A stretch of 64,000 nucleotides of DNA from an uncultured bacterium (lineage in GTDB: Bacteria; Cyanobacteriota; Vampirovibrionia; Gastranaerophilales; Gastranaerophilaceae). Each line of letters begins with the position of its first letter. Within the stretch, counting starts at the first letter, position 1. Location of the stretch: the NCBI GenBank assembly GCA_902788345.1, contig CADAJP010000006.1, positions 124,001 to 188,000 on the forward strand, in the 5' to 3' direction. Below, piece after piece: positions 7,011-14,920 of this stretch. The position numbers were made by a program, and so were the translations under genes. The notes below the pieces were generated by a model. The model was not told the DNA's origin. It ran no database searches and saw only the letters and a list, made by a program, of their open reading frames with translations.

Positions 7011-7940
7011 TTATTTTTCTTTGTCGTATTGAGCAAGTGTGTTGTTTATTATATGTTTGATTTCCTCTTTCAAACTTTTTGGACCGATTACCTGACAGCA
7101 ATCGGAATATCTCATAATTCTAGGAATAAGTTTGTTGATTGGTTCATCCCTGTTGACTATTATAAGGTTTTTATCTTTGTCGATTTCAAGCAGGGTTTCA
7201 TTTTCTTTTAGTTTGTATGTTTTGGCAAGTCTGCCTGATATTTTAAATGTAACAGTTGTTGCTGTTTCGGGCATGTTGAATTTTGAATGTCCGATATCAA
7301 GTTTCAGAATATTTGGTAATGGTATTTCAATAATAACATTGTTTGTGGAGTCATACATTTGCAGATACGCATTTTTAGTGTCAAAAATTACATCCTTCCC
7401 GCAGCCTTTTGTTGAAATTTGTTTGCCTTTTTTTATGTATGTGATATCAAATGTTGTCTTGTTTTTACATAATTCTTTGCATTGCTTAATTTGGTCTTTG
7501 AGATTGTTATAAAAAAATGAAAAATCATGATTACTTGACAAGGTGGAAAGGGTTTTCCTGGTATTATTGTCCATTCTGAACCGAAGTTCTTTTATTATTT
7601 GTGATATGTCTTCTTTAACTTTTTCATCCGGGAAGGTTTCATTTGCTTTAATAAGAAGACTGATGGTTTTAAGGTCATCAATGTTATAATTGAGTGAATA
7701 TAAACTGCTTTCAAGTTGATATTTGTTGTTTGATTTTATGATTTTTATTCCAAATACTTTCAGTGCATTAATTGCTTTATTTATGACAACCTGTATTGTG
7801 TTGTTTGATTTTTCGTCAACATCATTTTTATAAATTTCTACAACATCTTTATAATATGCCCTGTCTTCATATAGCAATGTCAAAAAGCGGAACATATTTA
7901 TACATCCCTGATTTAATTTTTTAGAATCTTTAAAGTTCAA
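7011..7940 (-). CDS. WYL-domain regulator, second of a tandem pair
   Basis: A 309-residue protein. The N-terminal ~85 residues look like a winged-helix region (FRFLTLLYEDRAYYKDVVEIY and INALKVFGIKI). The middle ~155-235 corresponds to a WYL-type ligand-binding beta domain, followed by a C-terminal extension with the typical ending (IMRYSDCCQVIGPKSLKEEI). The WYL triad is not well conserved. Its start overlaps the end of the upstream WYL gene by 11 bases, so the two are translationally coupled and probably act as a heteromeric regulator, as PafB/PafC pairs do. WYL proteins often respond to single-stranded DNA or nucleotides; the ligand here is unknown. Confidence 0.7.
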   Translation of the reverse strand: MNFKDSKKLNQGCINMFRFLTLLYEDRAYYKDVVEIYKNDVDEKSNNTIQVVINKAINALKVFGIKIIKSNNKYQLESSLYSLNYNIDDLKTISLLIKANETFPDEKVKEDISQIIKELRFRMDNNTRKTLSTLSSNHDFSFFYNNLKDQIKQCKELCKNKTTFDITYIKKGKQISTKGCGKDVIFDTKNAYLQMYDSTNNVIIEIPLPNILKLDIGHSKFNMPETATTVTFKISGRLAKTYKLKENETLLEIDKDKNLIIVNRDEPINKLIPRIMRYSDCCQVIGPKSLKEEIKHIINNTLAQYDKEK

Positions 7941-8868
7941 GATAACCTTCTTTCATTTTTTTCAGGCATGATATAACTTCGTCTTTGTAGTCCTGCGGGG
8001 AGATAACTTCACATTTGTCTGCCAGCGAGAATATTCTTTGGCTTATCATAAATTTGTTTTCGTTTGATATCTCTACAATTAGACTGTTATCGTCTTCTGA
8101 TACAATTTTTTCACCTTTAATTGTTTCAAAAGAGGTGTTGTCATTCTTTTTGTATCTGTATTGAACTTTAAGGACAGGTATTGTTAAATTTGTGTTCGGG
8201 TTTATATTTAAAATTTTTACAATTTTTGAAACCAAAAAAGAAGAATAATTGTTATGTTCGGAATTAAAACCTGCAATGTAGAGCTTCCCGTTGGAAATAT
8301 ACATTTTATTGACGAGAATGTTAATTTCTTTTTTACCTGATGTACTTGAATTATATAAAACAGTTATTTGTGCATTATTTTTCACACATTCTTGCAGTTG
8401 AACAATAAGTTTATCGTTAATTTTGTTTAGCGGTGAAATTTTAGCAAGTTTATTTGTTAATTCTTCATTTTTTATATATCGGCATATCTTATCTATAAAT
8501 CCTTTTAAGAGCATAAAGTCCGAAATGTCTATAGATTTAGAAATTGCTTTATATATTTTTATAATACTTTTAATTTGATTATCGCTGAAAGAAAGTTCAA
8601 ACGGGTGGCTTGCAATATAATACTTTTTTGTTCTTCCGTCCTGCAGCACCTGAACATCACAACCTATCTTTCTCAAAGAATTTATATAAACTCTGATTGT
8701 GTCAAAAGAGATTGTTTCTTTAAGGTATTCATTTTGTTCTATTGCGCTTTGAATTTCTTTATAAGTACAGGGTTTTTCAACCAGCATTGTAAAAATCAAC
8801 ATCCCTTTAAATCCGCTAAAGGACATAAGATTGTGGGTTATAACGTTTTCATCCATAAATTTTTGCAT
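7930..8868 (-). CDS. WYL-domain regulator, first of a tandem pair
   Basis: A 312-residue protein from ATG 8868. The upstream in-frame extension to 8988 encodes a Phe/Tyr/Leu-rich stretch that overlaps the likely promoter, so it is not used. The N-terminal winged helix (FKGMLIFTMLVEKPCTYKEIQ and TIRVYINSLRKIGCDVQV) is followed by a linker helix domain. Residues about 185-270 form a WYL-like beta domain (ITVLYNSSTSGKKEINILV and MYISNGKLYIAGFN), and a C-terminal extension ends in ADKCEVISPQDYKDEV. The end pattern is shared with the following gene, which suggests an old duplication. It is divergent from the small gene at 9036. Confidence 0.72.
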   Translation of the reverse strand: MQKFMDENVITHNLMSFSGFKGMLIFTMLVEKPCTYKEIQSAIEQNEYLKETISFDTIRVYINSLRKIGCDVQVLQDGRTKKYYIASHPFELSFSDNQIKSIIKIYKAISKSIDISDFMLLKGFIDKICRYIKNEELTNKLAKISPLNKINDKLIVQLQECVKNNAQITVLYNSSTSGKKEINILVNKMYISNGKLYIAGFNSEHNNYSSFLVSKIVKILNINPNTNLTIPVLKVQYRYKKNDNTSFETIKGEKIVSEDDNSLIVEISNENKFMISQRIFSLADKCEVISPQDYKDEVISCLKKMKEGYLEL

Positions 8869-9035
8869 ATAAACACTCTTTATTGAGTGATTATAACATG
8901 AGAGTTTTGGGGTTGTAAAAATTGCTAATATTTTGATGTAAAGATATGTAAACATGCTAAACTCCAAAAAGGCAATTCTAAAAATCAAAAATACTTTATA
9001 TATATGTATATAGGAAAAGAGGATTTTTGGTTACA

Positions 9036-9239
9036 ATGAAAGAACAAGAATTAAATACATTAATGTCAGTAGTTACAGATCCAATAGAAAATGTTTATAA
9101 AGTTGATTCATATAAAGATTTGGCAGAAATTCAGAGAATTATCAGAATTTTTGACATATCAGAAGAACAACATAACCACCATGTTATGTTGTCAATAGAA
9201 AGCTTGGCTACTTTGAGATTAGTATTAAGCAATAACTAA
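9036..9239 (+). CDS. Small unknown protein
   Basis: A 67-residue acidic protein (MKEQELNTLMSV...) with no membrane segment or motif I recognise. ATG 9036 lies 12 bases after AGAGGA at 9018-9023, while a TTG at 9027 is only 3 bases from it, so ATG is preferred though not certain. Two helices are likely, with the central HNHH stretch between them. The gene is followed by a strong terminator, so it is a monocistronic unit, divergent from the WYL pair. Confidence 0.55.
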   Translation: MKEQELNTLMSVVTDPIENVYKVDSYKDLAEIQRIIRIFDISEEQHNHHVMLSIESLATLRLVLSNN

Positions 9240-9268
9240 AAATAAGCCAAAATTTCAAAAAAGAAATG

Positions 9269-9304
9269 CCCTTACACAAACTCAATATGTGTAAGGGTTT
9301 ATTG
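9269..9304 (+). terminator. Rho-independent terminator
   Basis: A 9-10 bp stem CCCTTACACA/TGTGTAAGGG is followed by TTTATTG, 30 bases after the small gene's stop codon. Confidence 0.8.
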
Positions 9305-9344
9305 TATCTGTTGGTTTATAAAACCTGCAGTAAAATATTCCGTC

Positions 9345-9371
9345 AAGAAAGGCCCGATATAGTATCGAGCC
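9345..9371 (-). terminator. Terminator for the minus-strand gene at 9375
   Basis: On the minus strand the stem GGCTCGATA/TATCGGGCC, with a 3-nt loop and one G-T pair, is followed by TTTCTT. It begins right after the gene's stop codon. Confidence 0.7.
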
Positions 9372-9374
9372 CCT

Positions 9375-9773
9375 TTATCTGTATTTATATAGTTCATTAC
9401 TTTGTGTTAGTTTTGATGAGTATTCTTTAACAGTCATCATTGTTGAAAAATCTCTGCTGTCAACTCTGGAAAGACTGCTTGCTTCAAGAAGTGAGTTTTT
9501 GAATACCTCATATTCTGATTTAAAGACTTCAAGTCTTATCATATCCTGATAGACTTCTGTAGGCCTTCGATTCTCTTTTCGCAGCTTCTTCTCAAGTCCC
9601 GGCGGTGCTGATTTGTTTCGGACAATACTTGCAAAGCCTATGTCCCTTTTGAGCCGCTGTGGTGCACCTGCTGAATCGATATACGGATTTTTGGGCCGCC
9701 GTATATCCGAGCCTTTATTGTTCGGCAATCCGACATCCTCGTCTTGCCTTAAATTTCTATTCAATTGTTCCAT
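9375..9773 (-). CDS. Unknown small soluble protein
   Basis: A 132-residue, basic, probably partly disordered protein. The N-terminal half is rich in Asn, Asp, Pro and Arg (RRPKNPYIDSAGAPQRLKRD), and the C-terminal half forms helices (RLEVFKSEYEVFKNSLLEASS). A strong ribosome site (AGGGGAAAAT) precedes the ATG. It has no signal peptide, membrane helix or known motif. It has its own terminator and is probably a lineage-specific protein. Confidence 0.55.
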   Translation of the reverse strand: MEQLNRNLRQDEDVGLPNNKGSDIRRPKNPYIDSAGAPQRLKRDIGFASIVRNKSAPPGLEKKLRKENRRPTEVYQDMIRLEVFKSEYEVFKNSLLEASSLSRVDSRDFSTMMTVKEYSSKLTQSNELYKYR

Positions 9774-9938
9774 TCTATTTTCCCCTATTAACCTTGTGGT
9801 TTAATTGTATAATTCTTCGGAAGCTTTTTAATAAATTCTAAATTTTTCCCCTAATTAATCTTATTTTTCCCCTGTATATATATAAAGTATTTTTTTTTCA
9901 AATAATTGCCATAAATATTTGCCGAACCTTAATATTAA

Positions 9939-9954
9939 TTTACATATATGTAAA
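9939..9954. promoter_or_regulatory. 16-bp perfect palindrome upstream of ychF
   Basis: TTTACATATATGTAAA is self-complementary and sits about 70 bases upstream of the ychF start, in an otherwise empty 250-base gap (9774-10023). It could be an operator. The AT-rich context means chance cannot be excluded. Confidence 0.3.
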
Positions 9955-10023
9955 ATAATGATTTTTGTTTTGGTTTGGGGTAGTATAGATTTATAGACTA
10001 GGATATTTGAAAGGGAAATATAA

Positions 10024-11121
10024 ATGCTTAGAACAGGTATAGTCGGACTTCCGAATGTAGGCAAATCAACATTATTCAACGCTTTAACAAGTACAAGAAA
10101 CGCTCAGAGTGCAAATTATCCGTTTTGCACAATAGAACCGAATATTGGTGTAGTTGAAGTGCCGGATGAAAGATTACCTATTCTTGCAAAATTATGTAAA
10201 ACAGAAAATATAATACCTACTGCAATTGAATTTGTGGATATTGCCGGACTTGTTAAAGGTGCAAGTAAAGGAGAGGGCTTAGGTAATCAATTTTTACAAA
10301 ACATCAGAGAAGTTGATGCGATTATTCAGGTTGTCAGGTGTTTTGATGATGTAAATACAATCCATGTTGAAGGCAAGGTTGACCCGATTAGTGATATTGA
10401 AACTATTAACACAGAACTTGCACTTGCGGATATGGCATCTGTTGAACGCCGTCAGCAAAGGATTTCAAAAGCGGCAAAAGGTAACGATAAAGATGCTGTT
10501 TTAGAAAACAAAGTTTTGACAAAGCTGATGGACTTATTGCAAAATTGCACTTTTATCAATATGAAAGAGCATTTTGACGAAGATGAAATACCGTTTGTAA
10601 AAATGCTGAATTTGATGTCTTTAAAGCCTGTAATTTATTGTGCAAATGTTTCCGAATATGACCTTAAAGACGGCAATGATTATACAAGAAAAGTTCAGGA
10701 ATATGCCGATAATCATGGTGCGGAAATGGTTATAATTTCTGCAAAAATAGAAGAAGAACTTGCGGAATTAGGTTCTGATGAAGCAAAAGAATATTTGCAT
10801 GATTTGGGTATAGAAGACAGCGGAATAAACAGAATGATAAAATCTGTATACAGCTTATTAAAATTGAGAACATTTATTACCGCAGGAGAAAAAGAGGTAA
10901 GGGCCTGGACTATTACGGCAGGAACAAAAGCCCCTCAGGCTGCAGGTGTTATTCATACGGATTTTGAAAAAGGATTTATCAGAGCAGAAATTACTCCATG
11001 CAAAGATTTTATTGAACTTGGTTCTTATAATGCTTGCAAGGAAAAAGGGGTTACCCGTCTTGAAGGTAAAGAATATGTTATGCAAGACGGTGATTTGGCT
11101 CATTTTAGGTTCGCATTGTAA
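10024..11121 (+). CDS. ychF: Ribosome-associated ATPase YchF (OLA1 family)
   Basis: A 365-residue Obg-family P-loop protein that binds ATP in preference to GTP and associates with ribosomes. G1 is at residues 8-16 (GLPNVGKST). G3 is DIAGLVKGASKGEG. The G4 position carries NVSE (about residue 205), the NxxE form that distinguishes YchF from true GTPases. The helical insertion and the C-terminal TGS domain (TFITAGEKEVRAWTI, then TDFEKGFIRAEI and GDLAHFRF) are complete, and the length is normal. The ribosome site (GAAAGGGAAA) is clear. Confidence 0.97.
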   Translation: MLRTGIVGLPNVGKSTLFNALTSTRNAQSANYPFCTIEPNIGVVEVPDERLPILAKLCKTENIIPTAIEFVDIAGLVKGASKGEGLGNQFLQNIREVDAIIQVVRCFDDVNTIHVEGKVDPISDIETINTELALADMASVERRQQRISKAAKGNDKDAVLENKVLTKLMDLLQNCTFINMKEHFDEDEIPFVKMLNLMSLKPVIYCANVSEYDLKDGNDYTRKVQEYADNHGAEMVIISAKIEEELAELGSDEAKEYLHDLGIEDSGINRMIKSVYSLLKLRTFITAGEKEVRAWTITAGTKAPQAAGVIHTDFEKGFIRAEITPCKDFIELGSYNACKEKGVTRLEGKEYVMQDGDLAHFRFAL

Positions 11122-11162
11122 TATTTTATTGACTTTTTAAAATTGATTATTAAAAAGTCAGT

Positions 11163-11534
11163 ATGCGATGGAGTCAGATTTTAGGTTTTACAAGAGAGTG
11201 TAGTCATGACCGTGTTCCTATTGAACAGGATTACTATTATTGTCCTGATTGCGGTGAGCTGATAGAAAATCAATGGTATCTTGTAAGGTGTGCATCCTGC
11301 GGTTTAAAAGAAATTGCAACGGTAAAAAACGGTAAAGTTTTGCCGTTGAATGATTTTTGTCATAACTGTGGCAGTTCTGAATATACAGTAGAACGGCTGG
11401 AAAAAATAGACTGTATAAATATAAATTATGCAGTTTTAATCAAAGCTGTTGTCAAAAATGAAGCGGAAGAATATTCTCAAAGCTGGGTTGAGGCTATCCA
11501 AACATCATTTGACAAACCAAAATTGCTGAAATAA
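11163..11534 (+). CDS. Zinc-ribbon protein of unknown function
   Basis: A 123-residue protein with three CxxC pairs: C27/C30 (CPDCG), C43/C46 (CASCG) and C66/C69 (CHNCG). These can form one complete zinc ribbon and part of another. The remainder is soluble and slightly acidic. It lies 41 bases after ychF on the same strand and may be co-transcribed. Its 3' end overlaps the convergent spmB by 41 bases with no terminator between them. The family is not recognised; a nucleic-acid- or protein-binding adaptor is plausible. Confidence 0.6.
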   Translation: MRWSQILGFTRECSHDRVPIEQDYYYCPDCGELIENQWYLVRCASCGLKEIATVKNGKVLPLNDFCHNCGSSEYTVERLEKIDCININYAVLIKAVVKNEAEEYSQSWVEAIQTSFDKPKLLK

Positions 11535-12027
11535 TCCCGACTATATCCGCCATAATTCCGACAAGCATTGCATAACGGAATTTCTTAATATTTACAGCTC
11601 CAAAGTAAACTGACAAAACATAGAAAGTTGTTTCGCTGCTTCCTACCATTATTGCTGCAAGTTTTACAGCATAAGAATTCGGGTCAAGATGGTGTGCAAT
11701 ATCTGAAAAAATTCCCAAAGTTGCCGAACCGGAAAGTGAGCGAACTATTGTTAAAGGCAGAATATCTGCAGGAACGTGGCAAAATTCCAAAACAGGTGCG
11801 AGTAATTGTGCCGTCATTTCAATTGCACCACTTGCTCGGAGCATTGATATTGCAACAATTATGGCAACTAAATACGGAATTATATTTACCGCTACTTTAA
11901 ACCCGTCTTTTGCTCCGGTAATAAATTCTTCATATACAGGAATTTTTTTGTGTATTGCAATAGTTAAGACTCCGAGAATAATTGCCGGTAATGCCCATAG
12001 GGATATGAGGTTAAGAATTTTTATCAT
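11494..12027 (-). CDS. spmB: Spore maturation protein B-like membrane protein
   Basis: A 177-residue integral membrane protein of the nucleoside-recognition/Gate family. It has about four hydrophobic segments, with the family patterns FKVAVNIIPYLVAIIVAI and LPLTIVRSLSGSATLG. GSSETTFYVLSVYFGAV is the classic SpmB signature. It overlaps spmA by 17 bases and the pair is surely one operon. SpmAB pairs are widespread in non-sporulating bacteria, where they are thought to act in transport, so sporulation should not be inferred. The 3' end overlaps the convergent zinc-ribbon gene. Confidence 0.9.
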   Translation of the reverse strand: MIKILNLISLWALPAIILGVLTIAIHKKIPVYEEFITGAKDGFKVAVNIIPYLVAIIVAISMLRASGAIEMTAQLLAPVLEFCHVPADILPLTIVRSLSGSATLGIFSDIAHHLDPNSYAVKLAAIMVGSSETTFYVLSVYFGAVNIKKFRYAMLVGIMADIVGIISAILVCQMMFG

Positions 12028-12625
12028 TATGCACCTCCTTAGTTTCCTGAGCTTTCCATAGTCTTTGCATTATTTTTGAAAAAATTATTGCAAAAGTAAA
12101 AGCAATACATGTAACAAGCATTGTCGGAGCAATTATTTCTGTCGGGTTTTTGTAGCCGATGCCGACCAAAACCGCAAGAACAGTTGTCGGTATAAGCTGA
12201 AATCCCGCCGTATTCATTCCAAGAAATAAACACATAGAGTCAGATGCCGATACTTTATCTTTATTTTCTTTTTGTAATTCTTCCATTGCTTTAATGCCGA
12301 ATGGTGTTGCCGCATTAGAAAGTCCGAAAGCGTTTGCGGTGAAATTCATTGCAATATCGCCAACCGCAGGAGAATCCGGAGGAATATCATTAAATAAAAC
12401 TTTTGCTATTGGTTTTAAAAGTTTTGAAATTCCGTCAATGATGCCGGATTTTTGTGCAATTTGCATTATACCAAGCCAAAAAGCCATAATCCCAATAAGC
12501 GAAAATGCGACTTTTACTGACAATTCTGCACCTTCTGTCAGTGCATTTACAACATCCTGAAGTTTTCCTGTATATGCACCAATCAAAATTGAAAGAACTA
12601 TTAAAATGTAAAAAATGATATTCAT
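12011..12625 (-). CDS. spmA: Spore maturation protein A-like membrane protein
   Basis: A 204-residue membrane protein, the partner of SpmB. It contains the nucleoside-recognition Gate domain with the patterns AFWLGIMQIAQKSGI, DIAMNFTANAFGLSNAATPF and CLFLGMNTAGFQLIPTT, which are diagnostic of SpmA. The start at 12625 comes right before the first membrane segment. It is the first gene of the overlapping spmA-spmB pair. Confidence 0.9.
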   Translation of the reverse strand: MNIIFYILIVLSILIGAYTGKLQDVVNALTEGAELSVKVAFSLIGIMAFWLGIMQIAQKSGIIDGISKLLKPIAKVLFNDIPPDSPAVGDIAMNFTANAFGLSNAATPFGIKAMEELQKENKDKVSASDSMCLFLGMNTAGFQLIPTTVLAVLVGIGYKNPTEIIAPTMLVTCIAFTFAIIFSKIMQRLWKAQETKEVHNDKNS

Positions 12626-12649
12626 AAAATAATTATCTCATTATGCTCG

Positions 12650-12859
12650 TTATTGGTCAATAAGAGTAAATCTTAATGTCCCTTTATCATCTACAACTTC
12701 ATTCCACATAGATAGCGGACGAACCCAATTGGCACCTGTTTTAAGCGGCTGATAAATAACCATATCTTCTAATGTTTCGGAATGTTTTGCAAATCCGATA
12801 ACTTTGTATAAATTTCCTTTAAAATGTCTGTATATTTTACCGATAATAATTTCCTGCAT
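12650..12859 (-). CDS. DUF1653 family protein
   Basis: A 69-residue protein matching DUF1653 over its whole length: GKIYRHFKGNLYKVIGFAKHSETLEDMVIYQPL and WVRPLSMWNEVV. The family is small, soluble and of unknown function; the pattern YxHFKGxxY...AxHSET is diagnostic. A ribosome site (AAGAAGGGAATATTT) precedes the start. It lies 24 bases upstream of spmA on the same strand and may be the first gene of that operon. Confidence 0.85.
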   Translation of the reverse strand: MQEIIIGKIYRHFKGNLYKVIGFAKHSETLEDMVIYQPLKTGANWVRPLSMWNEVVDDKGTLRFTLIDQ

Positions 12860-12948
12860 AAATATTCCCTTCTTTTTTGTTATTTTATCATAAATTCTGT
12901 TTATGATAATATGAAATTACGTTATAAGGATTAAGAGGATATAAGATT

Positions 12949-14694
12949 ATGAAAATGTCAAATATGTTTGTGCAGACTATGAGGGAATTTCCTTCTGATG
13001 CGGAAGTTGTTTCTCATAAGATGCTTGCACGTGCAGGATATATAAAAAAATTAACAAGCGGTGTTTATACTTTTTTACCTTTAATGTGGCGAGTATTAAA
13101 GAAAGTCGAAAATATTATCCGTGATGAAATGGATAAAGCAGGTGCTCAGGAACTTTTGATGCCGTTTGTTCAGCCGAAAGAACTTTGGGAAGAATCAGGC
13201 AGATGGAATGCTTACGGCGGTGAATTGATGAGATTGAAAGACCGTCATGGCAGAGAAATGTGCCTTGGACCAACGCACGAAGAAATTATAACTTCTGTAG
13301 CCAGAGATGTTCTAAAATCATATAAACAATTACCTGTTAATTTATATCAAATTCAGTCCAAATTCAGAGATGAAAGACGCCCTCGTTTCGGACTTTTAAG
13401 AGGTCGTGAATTTATAATGAAGGATGCTTATTCATTCTCTACTTCGCAAGAAGAACTTGAAAAAGAATACCAAAATATGTGGAATGCATATACAAATATA
13501 TTTAAAAGATGCGGTTTGGATACAAAGGCTGTTCAGTCTGATTCCGGTGCAATAGGCGGAAGTGTTTCACATGAATTTATGGTAATCACTGATACTGATG
13601 CGGGCGAAAATGATGTTTTCTATTGTGATGATTGTGATTACAGTGCAAATTCAAATCATGCGGTTTCAAATTTGCCCGAAGTCGTGGTTGATGGCAAATT
13701 TAGTGAAGCAAAAATTGTTGATACTCCAAATGTCGGTTCGATAGAAGAATTGAGTAAATTTTTAAATTGTCCTGAAACTGTTATTTGTAAAGCTTTAGTT
13801 TATATTGTCGATAAAGCACCAGTTATTGCTCTTATAAGAGGAGATAAAACCGTTGAAGAAACAAAATTAATGAATGCAGTCGGAGGGCTTGATATAAGAA
13901 TTGCAACATCAGGTGAAATTGAAGAACTGATGAAAGAAAATGGTTTTAATGCTATTGCCGGATTTATCGGGCCAAAAGGTTTGAAAAAATACGGTGAATA
14001 TGAAGTAAAAATTATAGCAGATAAGACTGTAACCGAACTCAAAAACTTTGTAATAGGAATAAATCAAACCGATAAGCATCTGGTTGGTGCAAATTGGGGT
14101 GTCGATGTTGAACTCCCATCACAAATTGAAGATTTAAGACTAGTTGAAGCAGGTGATTTTTGTCCTCAATGCGGTAAGCCGTTAAAAGTTACAAGAGGTA
14201 TTGAGGTTGGTAATATTTTCCAATTAGGTACAAAATACTCTAAACCTATGAATGCTGTTTATCTTGATGCAAACGGTAAAACTCAGCCTTATATTATGGG
14301 TTGTTACGGTATCGGTGTTACAAGAACAGCGGCAGCTGCTGTTGAAGCGCATCATGATGAATGGGGTATAAAATGGCCTTTAGCGATTGCACCATATCAT
14401 GTTGTTGTTGTGCCTGTAAGTACGCAGGATGAAGCGCAAATGAAAGTAGCAACTGAAGTTTATGAACAACTTTTGAAAGCAGGAGTGGAAGCTGTTTTAG
14501 ATGACAGAAATGAAAGACCCGGTGTTAAATTCAAAGATGCAGATTTAATCGGATTTCCGTTCAGAATTACTGTCGGTAAAACTATATCTGAAGGTAACGT
14601 AGAATTTGTGGAGCGTTCAAACGGTGAAAAAATATCTATGACTCCGCAAGAAGCAGTTGAAAAAGTTGTTAACGCGGTTAATTCTATAAACTAA
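12949..14694 (+). CDS. proS: Prolyl-tRNA synthetase (bacterial type, with editing domain)
   Basis: A 581-residue class II aminoacyl-tRNA synthetase. Motif 1 lies in the first 80 residues (GVYTFLPLMWRVLKKVENIIRDEM is the typical start). Motif 2 is FRDERRPRFGLLRGREFIMKD. Motif 3 is GCYGIGVTRTAAAAVE. Between motifs 2 and 3, roughly residues 225-385, sits the YbaK-like editing insertion that hydrolyses mischarged Ala-tRNA(Pro). A C-terminal anticodon-binding domain (VVVVPVSTQDEAQ and DDRNERPGVKFKDADLIGFP) is present. A ribosome site (AAGAGGATATAAG) precedes the ATG. The stop codon is the first triplet of the inverted-repeat element that follows. Confidence 0.98.
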   Translation: MKMSNMFVQTMREFPSDAEVVSHKMLARAGYIKKLTSGVYTFLPLMWRVLKKVENIIRDEMDKAGAQELLMPFVQPKELWEESGRWNAYGGELMRLKDRHGREMCLGPTHEEIITSVARDVLKSYKQLPVNLYQIQSKFRDERRPRFGLLRGREFIMKDAYSFSTSQEELEKEYQNMWNAYTNIFKRCGLDTKAVQSDSGAIGGSVSHEFMVITDTDAGENDVFYCDDCDYSANSNHAVSNLPEVVVDGKFSEAKIVDTPNVGSIEELSKFLNCPETVICKALVYIVDKAPVIALIRGDKTVEETKLMNAVGGLDIRIATSGEIEELMKENGFNAIAGFIGPKGLKKYGEYEVKIIADKTVTELKNFVIGINQTDKHLVGANWGVDVELPSQIEDLRLVEAGDFCPQCGKPLKVTRGIEVGNIFQLGTKYSKPMNAVYLDANGKTQPYIMGCYGIGVTRTAAAAVEAHHDEWGIKWPLAIAPYHVVVVPVSTQDEAQMKVATEVYEQLLKAGVEAVLDDRNERPGVKFKDADLIGFPFRITVGKTISEGNVEFVERSNGEKISMTPQEAVEKVVNAVNSIN

Positions 14695-14891
14695 CCCTCA
14701 CCCGAAAATCTAAGTTTCGCATCCGGTGTTCGCACTAAACGGATATCGGCTTCGCCTTTCATCCTCTGCTCACACCGGCTCAACTTGATTTTCTTCCCTC
14801 TCCCTCGGAGAGGGTTTAGAGCATTACCTCTTTAGGGGAGAGGTCGCAGTTGCAGGCGAAGTATGAGCTGTGCAAATGCGGGTGAGGGTTA
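14692..14891. repeat. MITE-like element with 13-bp terminal inverted repeats
   Basis: A 200-bp non-coding segment bounded by the perfect inverted repeats TAACCCTCACCCG (14692-14704) and CGGGTGAGGGTTA (14879-14891). It contains an internal perfect hairpin, CCCTCTCC/GGAGAGGG, at 14796-14814. Its base composition is clearly more GC-rich than its surroundings. It fills the gap between proS and the ABC permease and encodes no protein. The left arm includes the proS stop codon. No clear target-site duplication is visible. Confidence 0.65.
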
Positions 14892-14905
14892 AATTTTAAA
14901 AGTTA

Positions 14906-14914
14906 TGCTATAAT
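14906..14914 (+). promoter_or_regulatory. Extended -10 promoter abutting the permease start codon
   Basis: TGC-TATAAT, an extended -10 motif, ends 6 bases before the ATG at 14921. Transcription would start at or next to the start codon, giving a leaderless message. It lies just outside the right end of the MITE-like element. Confidence 0.5.
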
Positions 14915-14920
14915 TAACAC

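Noticed and set aside
7132..7512. Plus-strand 126-residue hydrophobic frame
   Set aside because: It is antisense to a WYL gene with family support; no ribosome site.
8869..8988. N-terminal extension of the first WYL gene
   Set aside because: The extension encodes unrelated hydrophobic sequence and overlaps the promoter region; ATG 8868 fits the domain start.
11494..12625. Evidence for sporulation
   Set aside because: SpmA and SpmB homologues occur in many non-sporulating bacteria, and no other sporulation gene is present in the window.
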